Shown piece after piece: positions 1 through 7,329 of a stretch of DNA of 26,979 nt. Each line of letters opens with the position of its first letter. Positions within the stretch are counted from its first letter, which is position 1. The notes beneath the pieces were generated by a model. That model was not told the origin of the DNA and did no database searches. It saw nothing but the letters and a program-made list of their open reading frames with translations. Source of the stretch: JALZAA01 sp036005605 (GTDB taxonomy: Bacteria; Actinomycetota; Acidimicrobiia; IMCC26256; JACDBD01); NCBI GenBank assembly GCA_036005605.1, contig DASYQJ010000022.1, forward strand, positions 1-26,979, written 5' to 3'. A program made the translations under genes and the position numbers.

Positions 1-317
1 CCGAACAGCCGAGCGACCAGCCGCAGGTTCTCCGTGCCGGTCATGGCCGGCTCGACCGACGCGAACTGTCCGGCGAGGCCGATGATCTGGCGGACCCGTT
101 TGGGCTGGGCGCAGACGTCGACGCCGGCGACACGGATCTCACCGCCGTCGGGCCGCAACAGGGTGGCGACCGCGCTCACGAAGGTGGTCTTGCCGGCGCC
201 ATTGGGCCCGAGCAGCGCCGTGACCTGGCCGGACTCGGCGACGAGGTCGAGGCCGTCGAGGGCGCGGACCTTGCCGAAGCGCTTGGTGAGCCCGTGCGCC
301 TCGATGATGGGCGTCAT
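1..317 (-). CDS. ABC exporter ATP-binding subunit, DrrA type (partial, C-terminus beyond window)
   Basis: Reading leftward from an ATG at 317-315, the protein begins MTPIIEAHGLTKRFG and continues for about 105 residues to the window edge. A Walker A motif, GPNGAGKT, lies near residue 40, and a Q-loop region (LAGQFASVEPAMTG) near residue 85 resembles the DrrA daunorubicin/drug-export ATPase group. The signature motif, Walker B and the C-terminal half are outside the window. A good ribosome binding site (GAGAGGAG, plus-strand positions 324-331) sits 6 nt from the start. Such ATPases energise a separate membrane permease for export of drugs or lipids from the cytoplasmic face; the permease is presumably further left. 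It is divergent from the ArsR unit at 560. The family call is firm, the substrate unknown. Confidence 0.88.
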   Translation of the reverse strand, partial: MTPIIEAHGLTKRFGKVRALDGLDLVAESGQVTALLGPNGAGKTTFVSAVATLLRPDGGEIRVAGVDVCAQPKRVRQIIGLAGQFASVEPAMTGTENLRLVARLF

Positions 318-522
318 GAAGTGCTCCTCTCGATACTCGGCGTTGGACGGTCGATCTCTGTCCTGGTGCCTCCGATGCGGGTGGGGCAACCCTCGTGCCA
401 ACGCAACGTTCACGGCGTGTCTTCCCCCCGTCGACAGGCTCATTCGATCGGCTGGCTTCCTGTTGAGACGTCGGTGAACCACGAGACTGATCGGTCGACA
501 GCACGTTTGCCGGGGTCCGGGC

Positions 523-552
523 TTGACCGCACCACCGCCGGCAGAGCAAAGT
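523..552 (+). promoter_or_regulatory. Putative promoter for the ArsR unit, leaderless type
   Basis: TTGACC at 523-528, an 18-nt spacer and CAAAGT at 547-552 resemble a sigma-70-like -35/-10 pair. The -10-like hexamer ends 7 nt before the ATG at 560, which would put transcription start at or next to the start codon. The -10 match is poor, so this is tentative. Confidence 0.3.
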
Positions 553-553
553 A

Positions 554-565
554 AGGCACATGCCT
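554..565. promoter_or_regulatory. Short palindrome over the arsR-family start codon
   Basis: AGGCA-CA-TGCCT is a perfect 5-bp inverted repeat that covers the ATG at 560-562. It lies directly downstream of the putative promoter, where an autoregulating ArsR protein could bind. It is short and could be chance. Confidence 0.25.
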
Positions 566-913
566 AAGTATGCGGCGGACCTGGACCTCGTCTTCCATGC
601 CCTGTCGGATCCAACCCGCAGGTCCGTCGTCGAGCGACTCGGCACGGGACCGGCGGCGACGAGCGAGCTGGCCCAACCCTTCGGCATGTCGTTGCCTTCG
701 TTCACCCAACACCTTGGTGTGTTGGAGCAGTGCGGGTTGGTGACGTCAGAGAAGCGAGGACGAGTCCGGACGTACCGGCTCGCCCCGGCGCCCCTGGAGA
801 CGGCGGAAGGTTGGATGGTGGAACAACGTCGCGCGTGGCAGCTGCGTCTCGATCAGCTCGACGCCTACGTTCGCGGCGTCAATCGGCAACGGCGTGACGA
901 CGTTGCCGAGTAA
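560..913 (+). CDS. ArsR-family winged-helix transcriptional regulator
   Basis: This 117-residue protein has the compact ArsR/SmtB layout: an N-terminal helix (VFHALSDPTRRSVVERL), a helix-turn-helix around residues 32-58 (TSELAQPFGMSLPSFTQHLG) and a wing (SEKRGRVRTYRLAP). It lacks the Cys-rich metal-binding ELCVCDL motif of metal sensors, so metal sensing is unlikely. It overlaps the following AHSA1 gene by 20 bp, a very common pairing in which the regulator and an SRPBCC protein are co-transcribed. It probably represses its own unit and perhaps the divergent ABC exporter; that target is inferred from position. The ATG at 560 gives the standard family N-terminus. Confidence 0.92.
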   Translation: MPKYAADLDLVFHALSDPTRRSVVERLGTGPAATSELAQPFGMSLPSFTQHLGVLEQCGLVTSEKRGRVRTYRLAPAPLETAEGWMVEQRRAWQLRLDQLDAYVRGVNRQRRDDVAE

Positions 914-1400
914 CCACCGCCCTGATCCCGAGCTCGATCTGCTCTTGGAACGGGTGGTGGATGTGCCGCGTGACCTGGTCTGGGCCGCCTGGACCATGCC
1001 GGAGCACCTCGTGAAGTGGTTCGCGCCCGCGCCGTTCACGACGACTGAGTGTGAGATCGACCTCCGGCCCGGCGGCATCTTTCGAACGGTGCTGCGTTCG
1101 CCGGACGGCGACGAGTTCTCGAACACCGGCTGCTATCTCGAGGTCGTCGAGCACGCGCGCCTGGTGTGGACGAGCCTTCTCTGGCCCGGCTACCGCCCGG
1201 CGAGCCCGGCCCCCGAGCTGGCGTTCACGGCCGTCATCTCGCTCGAGTCGAACGGCCGAGGCACGAAGTACTCGGCCTTGGCGATGCACGGCGACGCCGC
1301 CTCCCGCGAGAACCACGCCGAGCAAGGCTTCCACGAGGGATGGGGGACTGCACTCGACCAGCTTGTCTCATTGTTCGGCCCGTCAATCCAGGAGAAATGA
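894..1400 (+). CDS. SRPBCC / AHSA1-domain protein
   Basis: This 168-residue protein starts at GTG 894, inside the end of the ArsR gene. It shows the AHSA1 (activator of Hsp90 ATPase homologue 1-like) pattern: LERVVDVPRDLVWAAWTMPE near the N-terminus, then KWFAPAPFTTTECEIDLRPGG, and a C-terminal helix with EQGFHEGWGTALDQL. The START-like fold forms a hydrophobic cavity that binds small lipophilic ligands; the ligand here is unknown. The neighbouring ArsR regulator and reductase suggest a small stress- or xenobiotic-response unit. The end of the gene (GGAGAA) acts as the ribosome binding site for the next gene, which starts directly after its TGA. Confidence 0.9.
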   Translation: MTTLPSNHRPDPELDLLLERVVDVPRDLVWAAWTMPEHLVKWFAPAPFTTTECEIDLRPGGIFRTVLRSPDGDEFSNTGCYLEVVEHARLVWTSLLWPGYRPASPAPELAFTAVISLESNGRGTKYSALAMHGDAASRENHAEQGFHEGWGTALDQLVSLFGPSIQEK

Positions 1401-1949
1401 ATGCGGAAGGTCGTGCTCTACCACCTGCTCTCGCTCGATGGTGTCGCCTTCGAGGACGGCGAGTGGTTCAACGACGCGGGCCCGGAGTTGGTCGCCAACC
1501 TCGCCCGGGTCATCGGATCCCAGGACGACATCCTGCTCGGGCGCCGCACCTACGACTACTGGGTGGGGCATTGGCCCAAGTCCGACTTCGAACCGTTCGC
1601 CAGTTTCATCAACGGAACACGCAAGCACGTCGTCACGTCCAGCACGCCCTCCCAGGAGTGGGCGAACACGACCGTGGTCACGACCCCGGTCGCCGATTAC
1701 GTGACCGCCATGAAGCAGCAGTCCGGCGGCGACATCGGGATCCATGGAAGCATCGAGTTGGCGCGGTCGCTGTTGCGCGCCCGACTCGTTGACGAGCTCC
1801 GGCTCGTCGCCGCGCCGGCGATGGTCGGACACGGGCGGCGGGTGTTGGACGGCCACGATGGCGTCCAGCCAGTCGAGTTGCTCGACGTCCAGCGAAGTCC
1901 GAAGGGCACGCTGTTCCTCGCATACCGGTGCACGCGAGCCACGACCTGA
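1401..1949 (+). CDS. Dihydrofolate reductase family protein (RibD C-terminal domain-like)
   Basis: This 182-residue protein starts at the ATG immediately following the TGA of the AHSA1 gene, with a GGAGAA ribosome binding site overlapping that gene's end. It shows the RibD_C/YyaP pattern: MRKVVLYHLLSLDGVAFEDG at the start, ILLGRRTYDYW, then a GGDIGIHGS nucleotide-binding turn and LVDELRLVAAPAMVGHGRR near the C-terminus. Stand-alone members use the DHFR fold to bind NADPH, but most have no known substrate and should not be called true DHFR or riboflavin enzymes. It is the third gene of the ArsR unit and ends 9 nt from the convergent GyrI-like gene. Confidence 0.9.
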   Translation: MRKVVLYHLLSLDGVAFEDGEWFNDAGPELVANLARVIGSQDDILLGRRTYDYWVGHWPKSDFEPFASFINGTRKHVVTSSTPSQEWANTTVVTTPVADYVTAMKQQSGGDIGIHGSIELARSLLRARLVDELRLVAAPAMVGHGRRVLDGHDGVQPVELLDVQRSPKGTLFLAYRCTRATT

Positions 1950-1958
1950 CGTACCGGC

Positions 1959-2402
1959 TCAGCGAAGCAAGTAGTTGATCTCGGTTTCGAGCTCCTCCGG
2001 ATTTTCGCGCCAATCGCCATAGATCTCCCAGCGGGTGCCGGTGAGCTCGTGTCCACGGGCGGCGGACCACGCCCGGATGGCGCGGTGAGCTGCGTCGAGT
2101 CCGTCATATGGCCCGCGGTGGATCGTGGTCGCGACTCGACCTGCGGGAAGAGCCGAGGGAACGACCCGGCCCGATGGATCAAAGGTCCCCGCGACTTGAA
2201 CGCCGACCTCGACGTTCGGAACATCGTCTCGAAAGAGCATGACGTTGTGGCCACTCTGGGTTGCGCCGCCGCTTCGAAGGAAGCCGTAGACCTCGTCGAG
2301 GAGGCTGCGCCACAGCGCGGGAAACTCCTCCCAGGTCGTCGCCTGGGCGACGACTGCCGTAGGGCTCTCCGCTGTCGTCCGCACGCTCACCTCGTAGTAC
2401 AA
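1959..2402 (-). CDS. GyrI-like (AraC effector-binding) small-molecule-binding protein
   Basis: This minus-strand protein of 147 residues is a stand-alone GyrI-like domain. Features are EEFPALWRSLLDEVYGFL, HNVMLFRDD, VEVGVQVAG, GRVATTIHRGPYDGLDAAH and the C-terminal WEIYGDWRENPEELETEINYLL, matching the family's usual ending with a conserved Glu. I chose TTG at 2402-2400 because it gives MYYEVSVRTT, the family's usual N-terminus, and lies 4 nt after GAGAGGAG; no ATG fits. A GTG at 2390 is possible but is 16 nt from that site. The fold binds hydrophobic drugs in BmrR/Rob-type regulators. The next gene, across a shared divergent region, is an MMPL exporter, which fits a drug-sensing role, though no DNA-binding domain is present. 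Confidence 0.85.
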   Translation of the reverse strand: MYYEVSVRTTAESPTAVVAQATTWEEFPALWRSLLDEVYGFLRSGGATQSGHNVMLFRDDVPNVEVGVQVAGTFDPSGRVVPSALPAGRVATTIHRGPYDGLDAAHRAIRAWSAARGHELTGTRWEIYGDWRENPEELETEINYLLR

Positions 2403-2498
2403 GGGGCTCCTCTCGGCTCGCGGGCAGCGTGTCACGAGCTGGCGAGTTCTGCATCTGCGCAGTCCCGCGGGCCTGATTTCGGCCGGCGTCACCGCGCG

Positions 2499-2504
2499 TA
2501 GGCT
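2499..2504 (+). promoter_or_regulatory. -10-like hexamer for a leaderless MMPL transcript
   Basis: TAGGCT fits the actinobacterial TANNNT -10 pattern and ends exactly 6 nt before the ATG at 2511, the spacing expected for a leaderless message. There is no purine-rich ribosome binding site upstream of that ATG. No clear -35 is visible. Confidence 0.45.
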
Positions 2505-2510
2505 CCGCGC

Positions 2511-4682
2511 ATGCTCCGACGCCTGGCCGCGTGGTGCTACCGCCGCCGTCGACGCGTAGTCGTCGGGTGGGTCGTCGCGCTGATCGTGATCAGCGTGCTC
2601 GGCCAGACGGTCGGGGGCGATCTGCTGAAGACGTTCTCGTTGCCGGGCACGGAATCGGACCGCGCCTTCAGCGCGCTCAAGAAAGAGTTCTCCCGGAAGG
2701 GCGACACGGGCGACCTTGTGTTCAGGGTCCGGGGAGCCGGCGACGTCAATTCGGCTGATGTCCAAACCGAGATCGAGCCGGTCTTCGCGAAGTTGCGCAC
2801 CGAGCCGCACGTGGTGAGCGTGACATCTCCCTACGAGCCGGCAGGAAGCCGCTTCGTATCGCGTGACGGAAAGATCGCATACGCGGAGATCCTCTTCGAC
2901 GAGCAGGCGAACGACGTCCCGCTCGACCTCGCGTCGGACATGCGCACGATCGCCAAGGACGCGAACTCTCCTCGCTTGCAAGTAGAGCTCGGCGGCTCGA
3001 TGTTCACGGAGCAGACGCAGCCCGCGAGCGAGGCGATCGGCATCCTCGCGGCGGTCGTGATCTTGTTGATCGCGTTCGGCTCGCTGCTTGCGATGGGCAT
3101 GCCCATCATGACGGCGCTGTTCGGCATCGGGATCGGGCTCGCGTTCGTGAATCTGCTCGCGAGAGTCTTGGACGTGCCGTCGTTCGCGCCGCAGGTCACG
3201 GCGCTCATCGGCATCGGCGTGGGCATCGACTACGCGCTGTTCATCAGCACGCGGTACCGCGAGGGTTTGCACGAAGGTCGCGATCCTGAGAACGCCGTGG
3301 TGCACGCGATCGACTCGAGCGGGCGAGCAGTGCTGTTCGCCGGCGGCACCGTTGTGATCTCCCTGCTCGGCCTGTTCCTCATCGGCGTGTCATTCATCCG
3401 TGGACTGGCTGTCGGCGCGTCGCTAGCCGTGCTGTTCGTGATGGCCGCCGCCGTGACCCTGCTCCCCGCCGTCCTGGGCTTCGCGGGTCACACGATCGAC
3501 CGGTTCGCGCTTCCGAGCGCTCGCCGCGGCCGCTCCGTCGAGAACACCTTCTGGACGCGCTGGAGCCGCACGTTGCAGTCCCGGCCCTGGCCTGCGGCGA
3601 TCATCGGACTCGTGATCCTCGTCGTGCTCGCGGTGCCTTTCTTCGGGTTGCGTCTCGGGGTGGCCGACGCCGGGAACGACCCGACGTCGTTGACGACGCG
3701 GCGCGCGTACGACTTGCTCAGCCAGGGCTTCGGGCCCGGCTTCAACGGCCCGCTCCTCCTCGCCAGCGAGGTGCGGTCGCCGGCCGACGTCGACGCGGCG
3801 GCGCGCCTCGGCAACACGATCGCCCGCGATCCCGGCGTGGCCCAGGTCAGCCCGCCGATCCAGAGCCCCAACGGCAAGGGCGTGCTGCTCCAGGTCATCT
3901 CCAAGGGGTCACCCCAGGACCAGAGCACCACCGAGCTCGTCCACCGCTTGCGCGACGTCACCGTCCCCGATGCGACGCGCGGATCGACGCTGGACGTGTT
4001 CGTCGGCGGCCAGACCGCCGTCGGCGTCGACCTCGCCGACACGGTCGGGCAACGCCTGCCCTACATGTTCCTCGCGATCCTGCTCCTCAGCTTCGTGCTC
4101 TTGATGCTCGTGTTCCGGTCGCTGCTGGTTCCGCTGAAGGCCGTGATCATGAACCTGCTCTCGATCGGCGCGGCCTACGGCGTGATCGTCGCGATCTTCC
4201 AGTGGGGCTGGCTCAAGGACGTCGTCGGCATCGGCAAGGAAGGCCCCATCGAAGCGTGGGTCCCGATGATGCTGTTCGCGATCGTGTTCGGCCTGTCGAT
4301 GGACTACGAGGTGTTCCTGCTCAGCCGCATCAAGGAGGAGTACGACCGCACCCACGACAACGCCGACGCCGTTGCACACGGCCTCGCCAAGACCGCGCGC
4401 CTCATCACCGCCGCCGCCGCTGTCATGATCTGCGTGTTCGGCAGCTTCGTGCTCTCCGACCTGCGGGTCCTGAAGCTCATCGGCTTCGGGCTCGCATTCG
4501 CGGTGTTCATCGACGCGACGGTCGTTCGGCTCGTGCTCGTCCCGGCGACGATGGAGCTGCTCGGCGACCGCAACTGGTGGTTCCCGAAGGCACTCGAGTG
4601 GCTCCCACGAGTCCAGGTCGAAGGCGAGCCCGATCTCGTGCCTGAGGAGTCGCGACCGCTCGAACCCGTTGCGGGCCGCTAG
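2511..4682 (+). CDS. MMPL-family RND-superfamily transporter
   Basis: The 723-residue protein begins with MLRRLAAWCYRRRRRVVVGW and a first membrane helix. An extracytoplasmic domain of about 130 residues precedes a five-helix membrane bundle that holds IGIGVGIDYALFISTRYREG near residue 240. The arrangement is repeated in the second half, where VFGLSMDYEVFLLSRIKEEY appears near residue 595. The paired Asp-Tyr in both bundles is the proton-relay signature of MMPL proteins. The family exports lipids, siderophores or hydrophobic compounds across the cytoplasmic membrane using the proton gradient. At 723 residues it is in the shorter non-mycobacterial MMPL class; substrate is unknown. Its stop codon overlaps that of the convergent VOC gene. 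Confidence 0.94.
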   Translation: MLRRLAAWCYRRRRRVVVGWVVALIVISVLGQTVGGDLLKTFSLPGTESDRAFSALKKEFSRKGDTGDLVFRVRGAGDVNSADVQTEIEPVFAKLRTEPHVVSVTSPYEPAGSRFVSRDGKIAYAEILFDEQANDVPLDLASDMRTIAKDANSPRLQVELGGSMFTEQTQPASEAIGILAAVVILLIAFGSLLAMGMPIMTALFGIGIGLAFVNLLARVLDVPSFAPQVTALIGIGVGIDYALFISTRYREGLHEGRDPENAVVHAIDSSGRAVLFAGGTVVISLLGLFLIGVSFIRGLAVGASLAVLFVMAAAVTLLPAVLGFAGHTIDRFALPSARRGRSVENTFWTRWSRTLQSRPWPAAIIGLVILVVLAVPFFGLRLGVADAGNDPTSLTTRRAYDLLSQGFGPGFNGPLLLASEVRSPADVDAAARLGNTIARDPGVAQVSPPIQSPNGKGVLLQVISKGSPQDQSTTELVHRLRDVTVPDATRGSTLDVFVGGQTAVGVDLADTVGQRLPYMFLAILLLSFVLLMLVFRSLLVPLKAVIMNLLSIGAAYGVIVAIFQWGWLKDVVGIGKEGPIEAWVPMMLFAIVFGLSMDYEVFLLSRIKEEYDRTHDNADAVAHGLAKTARLITAAAAVMICVFGSFVLSDLRVLKLIGFGLAFAVFIDATVVRLVLVPATMELLGDRNWWFPKALEWLPRVQVEGEPDLVPEESRPLEPVAGR

Positions 4683-5062
4683 CGATCTCCCTCGACTGCG
4701 AACGTATTGCCGTCGGGGTCCTTGAACCACGCGACCTTCCCGCCGCCGGCTCTCGGTGAGATCCCCTTCTCGTTGGTCGTCACGCCCTCGTAGTGCTCGA
4801 ACGTCACGCCGTTCGAGCTGAGCTGGTCGATCACACGCTCGACATCGTCCACGTACCAGGTGGCCAGAGTCGCCGTCGACTCTCCGGCGCGGTCCGGCGA
4901 CGGGTAGACGTGCAGCGAAGTGCCGCCGGACGAATAGATCTGACTACCGTCCGCCCCAGCCTGCTCCGCCACGAGGCCGAGTTTCCCTTCGTAGAATTCT
5001 TTCGCCCGCGGCATGTCGGAGACCGCGATCGACACGTTCAGCTTGTACTTGCTCAAGCTCAT
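4679..5062 (-). CDS. VOC-family (glyoxalase/bleomycin-resistance-like) protein
   Basis: This 127-residue single-module VOC protein begins MSLSKYKLNVSIAVSDMPRA, followed by KEFYEGKLGL and ending in VAWFKDPDGNTFAVEGDR, the classic beta-alpha-beta-beta-beta start and DPDGN ending of the family. The ATG at 5062-5060 lies 4 nt after GGGAGGGAGA; an upstream in-frame ATG at 5080 is less well placed. VOC proteins bind a metal ion in a dimer and act as lyases, dioxygenases or drug-binding proteins; the reaction here cannot be deduced. It lies downstream of, and on the same strand as, the DUF1697 gene, 45 nt away. Confidence 0.9.
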   Translation of the reverse strand: MSLSKYKLNVSIAVSDMPRAKEFYEGKLGLVAEQAGADGSQIYSSGGTSLHVYPSPDRAGESTATLATWYVDDVERVIDQLSSNGVTFEHYEGVTTNEKGISPRAGGGKVAWFKDPDGNTFAVEGDR

Positions 5063-5107
5063 GCGTTCTCCCTCCCTCATCCGTACCAGACCGCTCCGCC
5101 GCGATGA

Positions 5108-5656
5108 TCATCCCGTGCGTGCGGCAGCGGCGAGCTCGTCGAGGCGGGTGACGACCTTCCACGTCCGGACCGTCGCCGGCGTCCCGAGGCCCCCCTCGAA
5201 GAGCGCGGTGTTCATCTTCGAGGCGGCGACACCGTGCGGGTACCGCAGATAGACCTCGGTGTCCCGGATCACGAACTCGTCGTTGCCGAACGTGCGCCCG
5301 CTGAAGGCACGCCGCGCCGCCGCCCCGGGCCGTGCCTTCAGGAACGCCACATGGAGCGCCCCTGAGTCGGCCCGTCGCGGCGCGAGCGGGTGCTTCGCGG
5401 CGATCTTCGCGAGCTCACCGGCGGTTCGCACCATCACGTCGATGTCGACACCGAACTCGGCGCTGACGAGCCGCTCGACGGAGGTGGCCACCGCCGCCGG
5501 CGAGCGTTTCGTGCTCCCGAGGACCACGTTGCCGCTCTGCAGGTGTGTGGCGACATCTGTGAATCCGGCTTCGGCGAGCGCGACGCGGAGGTCACCCATC
5601 GGGACGCGGTTGACGCGACCCAGGTTGATGGCGCGGAGGAGGGCGACGAAGATCAC
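5108..5656 (-). CDS. DUF1697 family protein
   Basis: This 182-residue protein is a full-length DUF1697 member. It begins MIFVALLRAINLGRVNRVPM, followed by LRVALAEAGFTDVATHLQSGNVVL, an alternating-strand core, and ends with a TWKVVTRLDEL-type C-terminal helix. The GTG start at 5656-5654 gives exactly the usual N-terminus (V/I-ALLRAINLGG). The family is widespread in Actinobacteria and soil bacteria, and I know of no established biochemical function. It lies 24 nt downstream of the DUF899 gene on the same strand and is probably co-transcribed with it. Confidence 0.9.
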   Translation of the reverse strand: MIFVALLRAINLGRVNRVPMGDLRVALAEAGFTDVATHLQSGNVVLGSTKRSPAAVATSVERLVSAEFGVDIDVMVRTAGELAKIAAKHPLAPRRADSGALHVAFLKARPGAAARRAFSGRTFGNDEFVIRDTEVYLRYPHGVAASKMNTALFEGGLGTPATVRTWKVVTRLDELAAAARTG

Positions 5657-5680
5657 GTCGGCATCGTCGCGTGACCGCGG

Positions 5681-6424
5681 TTACGACGCGAAGTCGGGCC
5701 TGGCCGACCGGGCGGACTCGCTGCGTCCCTTGGGCTCCTCCCACTCTTCCTGCCGGCCGAGCGCGGTGAGGTCGAGGAAGTAGTAGGAGCCGCCCGTGGA
5801 CTCGAGGCCGCGGGCGTACTGGGAATAGGTGTGGAACACACGCCCGTCGACCTGGAGGAAGCAGCTCCGGCCCGGCATCTCGAAGGGCTGGTCCGCATCG
5901 AAGAACTCCGATCCCATGGCTTCGTACTCGGCCTTGGTGCGGAAGTTGTACTCGGCAGGTGCGACCGACTCGTCGATCGTGACTCCGAAGTCGTAGTTGA
6001 AGTCGGTCCCGAACGAGGAGTACCAGGGGATGTCCCAACCCTTCTTGGCCTTCCACCCCTCGAGCTTGGCCAGCGGGGCCCGTGACACCATGGCGTAGCT
6101 CGTGTCGCGGACGTGAAGGTGCTCGAAGAAGCCCGGAGACAGCTCGTCGGTGCCGGCGGTGCAGCTCGGACAGCCTTCCTCCCATTCCGGGTCGAACATG
6201 AAGTGGTAGATGATCAGCTGCGGACGGCCGTCGAACATGTCGATCAGGCGGACGGGGCCGTTCGGGCCGTCGAAGACGTAGTCCTTCTCGATCTCGACCA
6301 TGGGCAGGTTGCGGCGCTCGATGTTGAGGGCATCCCGCCGCCTGGTCAGGTGCTTCTCCTCGGCGAGCAGCTCCTTGCGGGCAGCGAGCCACTCCTCCCG
6401 AGTGACGATCTTGGGAAGGCTCAT
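5681..6424 (-). CDS. DUF899 family thioredoxin-like protein
   Basis: This 247-residue protein matches the DUF899 thioredoxin-fold family: an N-terminal SLPKIVTREEWLAARKELL helix, then ERRNLPMVEIEKDYVF, an IIYHFMFDPEWEEGCPSC segment and a C-terminal GGSYYFLDLTALGRQEEW. The Cys85-x-x-Cys88 pair is in the position expected of a redox-active thioredoxin motif. The ATG at 6424-6422 is chosen over longer in-frame starts because it follows GGAGGAG by 4 nt and gives the family N-terminus. The family is presumed to act as a dithiol-disulfide oxidoreductase in the cytoplasm; its substrate is unknown. Confidence 0.9.
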   Translation of the reverse strand: MSLPKIVTREEWLAARKELLAEEKHLTRRRDALNIERRNLPMVEIEKDYVFDGPNGPVRLIDMFDGRPQLIIYHFMFDPEWEEGCPSCTAGTDELSPGFFEHLHVRDTSYAMVSRAPLAKLEGWKAKKGWDIPWYSSFGTDFNYDFGVTIDESVAPAEYNFRTKAEYEAMGSEFFDADQPFEMPGRSCFLQVDGRVFHTYSQYARGLESTGGSYYFLDLTALGRQEEWEEPKGRSESARSARPDFAS

Positions 6425-6579
6425 CGCTCCTCCTGCGTTGGGGTCGTTGAGCCCGGCTGGGCCCGACGTGAGGTATGACCCGTGACGACCCCAAGAATCA
6501 TCGGCGTAGCGCCGGGCGAGCGGGTCCGTCATCGCGAGCCGGACGGCTCCCTGCGGTCGTACACTCTCGTTCTCGGGCG

Positions 6580-7329
6580 ATGAATCTTCAACTGGCAGAC
6601 CTTCGGCCGCGGAACCTCCACCGCGAGCCGCCCATGACTCCTGCTGGAGTCTTGCTCCGGTACCCGTGGACGCTTCCGGCCATCGTGGTGCTCTTCGTGG
6701 CGATGGCATTCGCGGCGGCCATCGCCAACGGTGCGTTGTTGCGGGTGTGGGACGAGCCCGTTCGGAGCTTCATCTCCGGTCATCGCGTCGACTGGCTCGA
6801 CACCTTCTTTCTGAACGTCACCCGGCTCGGCAGCTGGCAGGTGGTCGTCATCGGCCTCGTGGTGCTCCTTGCTCTGGCGTGGCGGGTGTGCGCGCCGATG
6901 GCGGCGCTGCTCATCGTGGCGACGCTCGCGCGTCCGGCCTTGGAGTGGCTGACCAAGTCGGGCGTCGGTCGGGTGCGGCCATCGGAAGGCGCGCTCGTGA
7001 GCAGCGGAGGCCCCTCGTTTCCAAGTGGGCACGTGCTGGCGGCGATCGCGTTGTGGGGGCTGGTGCCGCCGGTCGTTGCGCTGGTCACGAACCGGCGGGC
7101 GTTGTGGTGGGCGGCGTCGGTCGTGTCGGGTGCGATCATCGTCCTGGTTGCCGCCAGCCGCGTCTACATGGGTGTGCACTGGCTCTCGGACGTGATCGGC
7201 GGATTGCTGTTCGGCGCCGTGTTTCTTTTGGTCATCGAGCGCATCGGCGATGTCACTCACCGCCGCCATCCGTGCTCGGAGCACTCCGAAGCTCCGGGTG
7301 TCGAGTCTCCGGTTCCCATTCGAACCTGA
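6580..7329 (+). CDS. PAP2-family membrane phosphatase
   Basis: The protein is about 249 residues from the ATG at 6580 and has about six hydrophobic helices. All three PAP2 motifs are present: KSGVGRVRP (K-x6-RP), SFPSGH, and SRVYMGVHWLSD (SR-x5-H-x3-D), so the catalytic His and Arg residues are intact. PAP2 enzymes remove phosphate from lipid phosphates (phosphatidate, undecaprenyl pyrophosphate or PGP) at the outer membrane face. The start is uncertain: an ATG at 6634 (MTPAGVLL) and a longer in-frame start near 6475 also exist, and no clear ribosome binding site is seen. Its TGA overlaps the next gene's ATG by one base, coupling it to the dual-specificity phosphatase. Confidence 0.88.
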   Translation: MNLQLADLRPRNLHREPPMTPAGVLLRYPWTLPAIVVLFVAMAFAAAIANGALLRVWDEPVRSFISGHRVDWLDTFFLNVTRLGSWQVVVIGLVVLLALAWRVCAPMAALLIVATLARPALEWLTKSGVGRVRPSEGALVSSGGPSFPSGHVLAAIALWGLVPPVVALVTNRRALWWAASVVSGAIIVLVAASRVYMGVHWLSDVIGGLLFGAVFLLVIERIGDVTHRRHPCSEHSEAPGVESPVPIRT

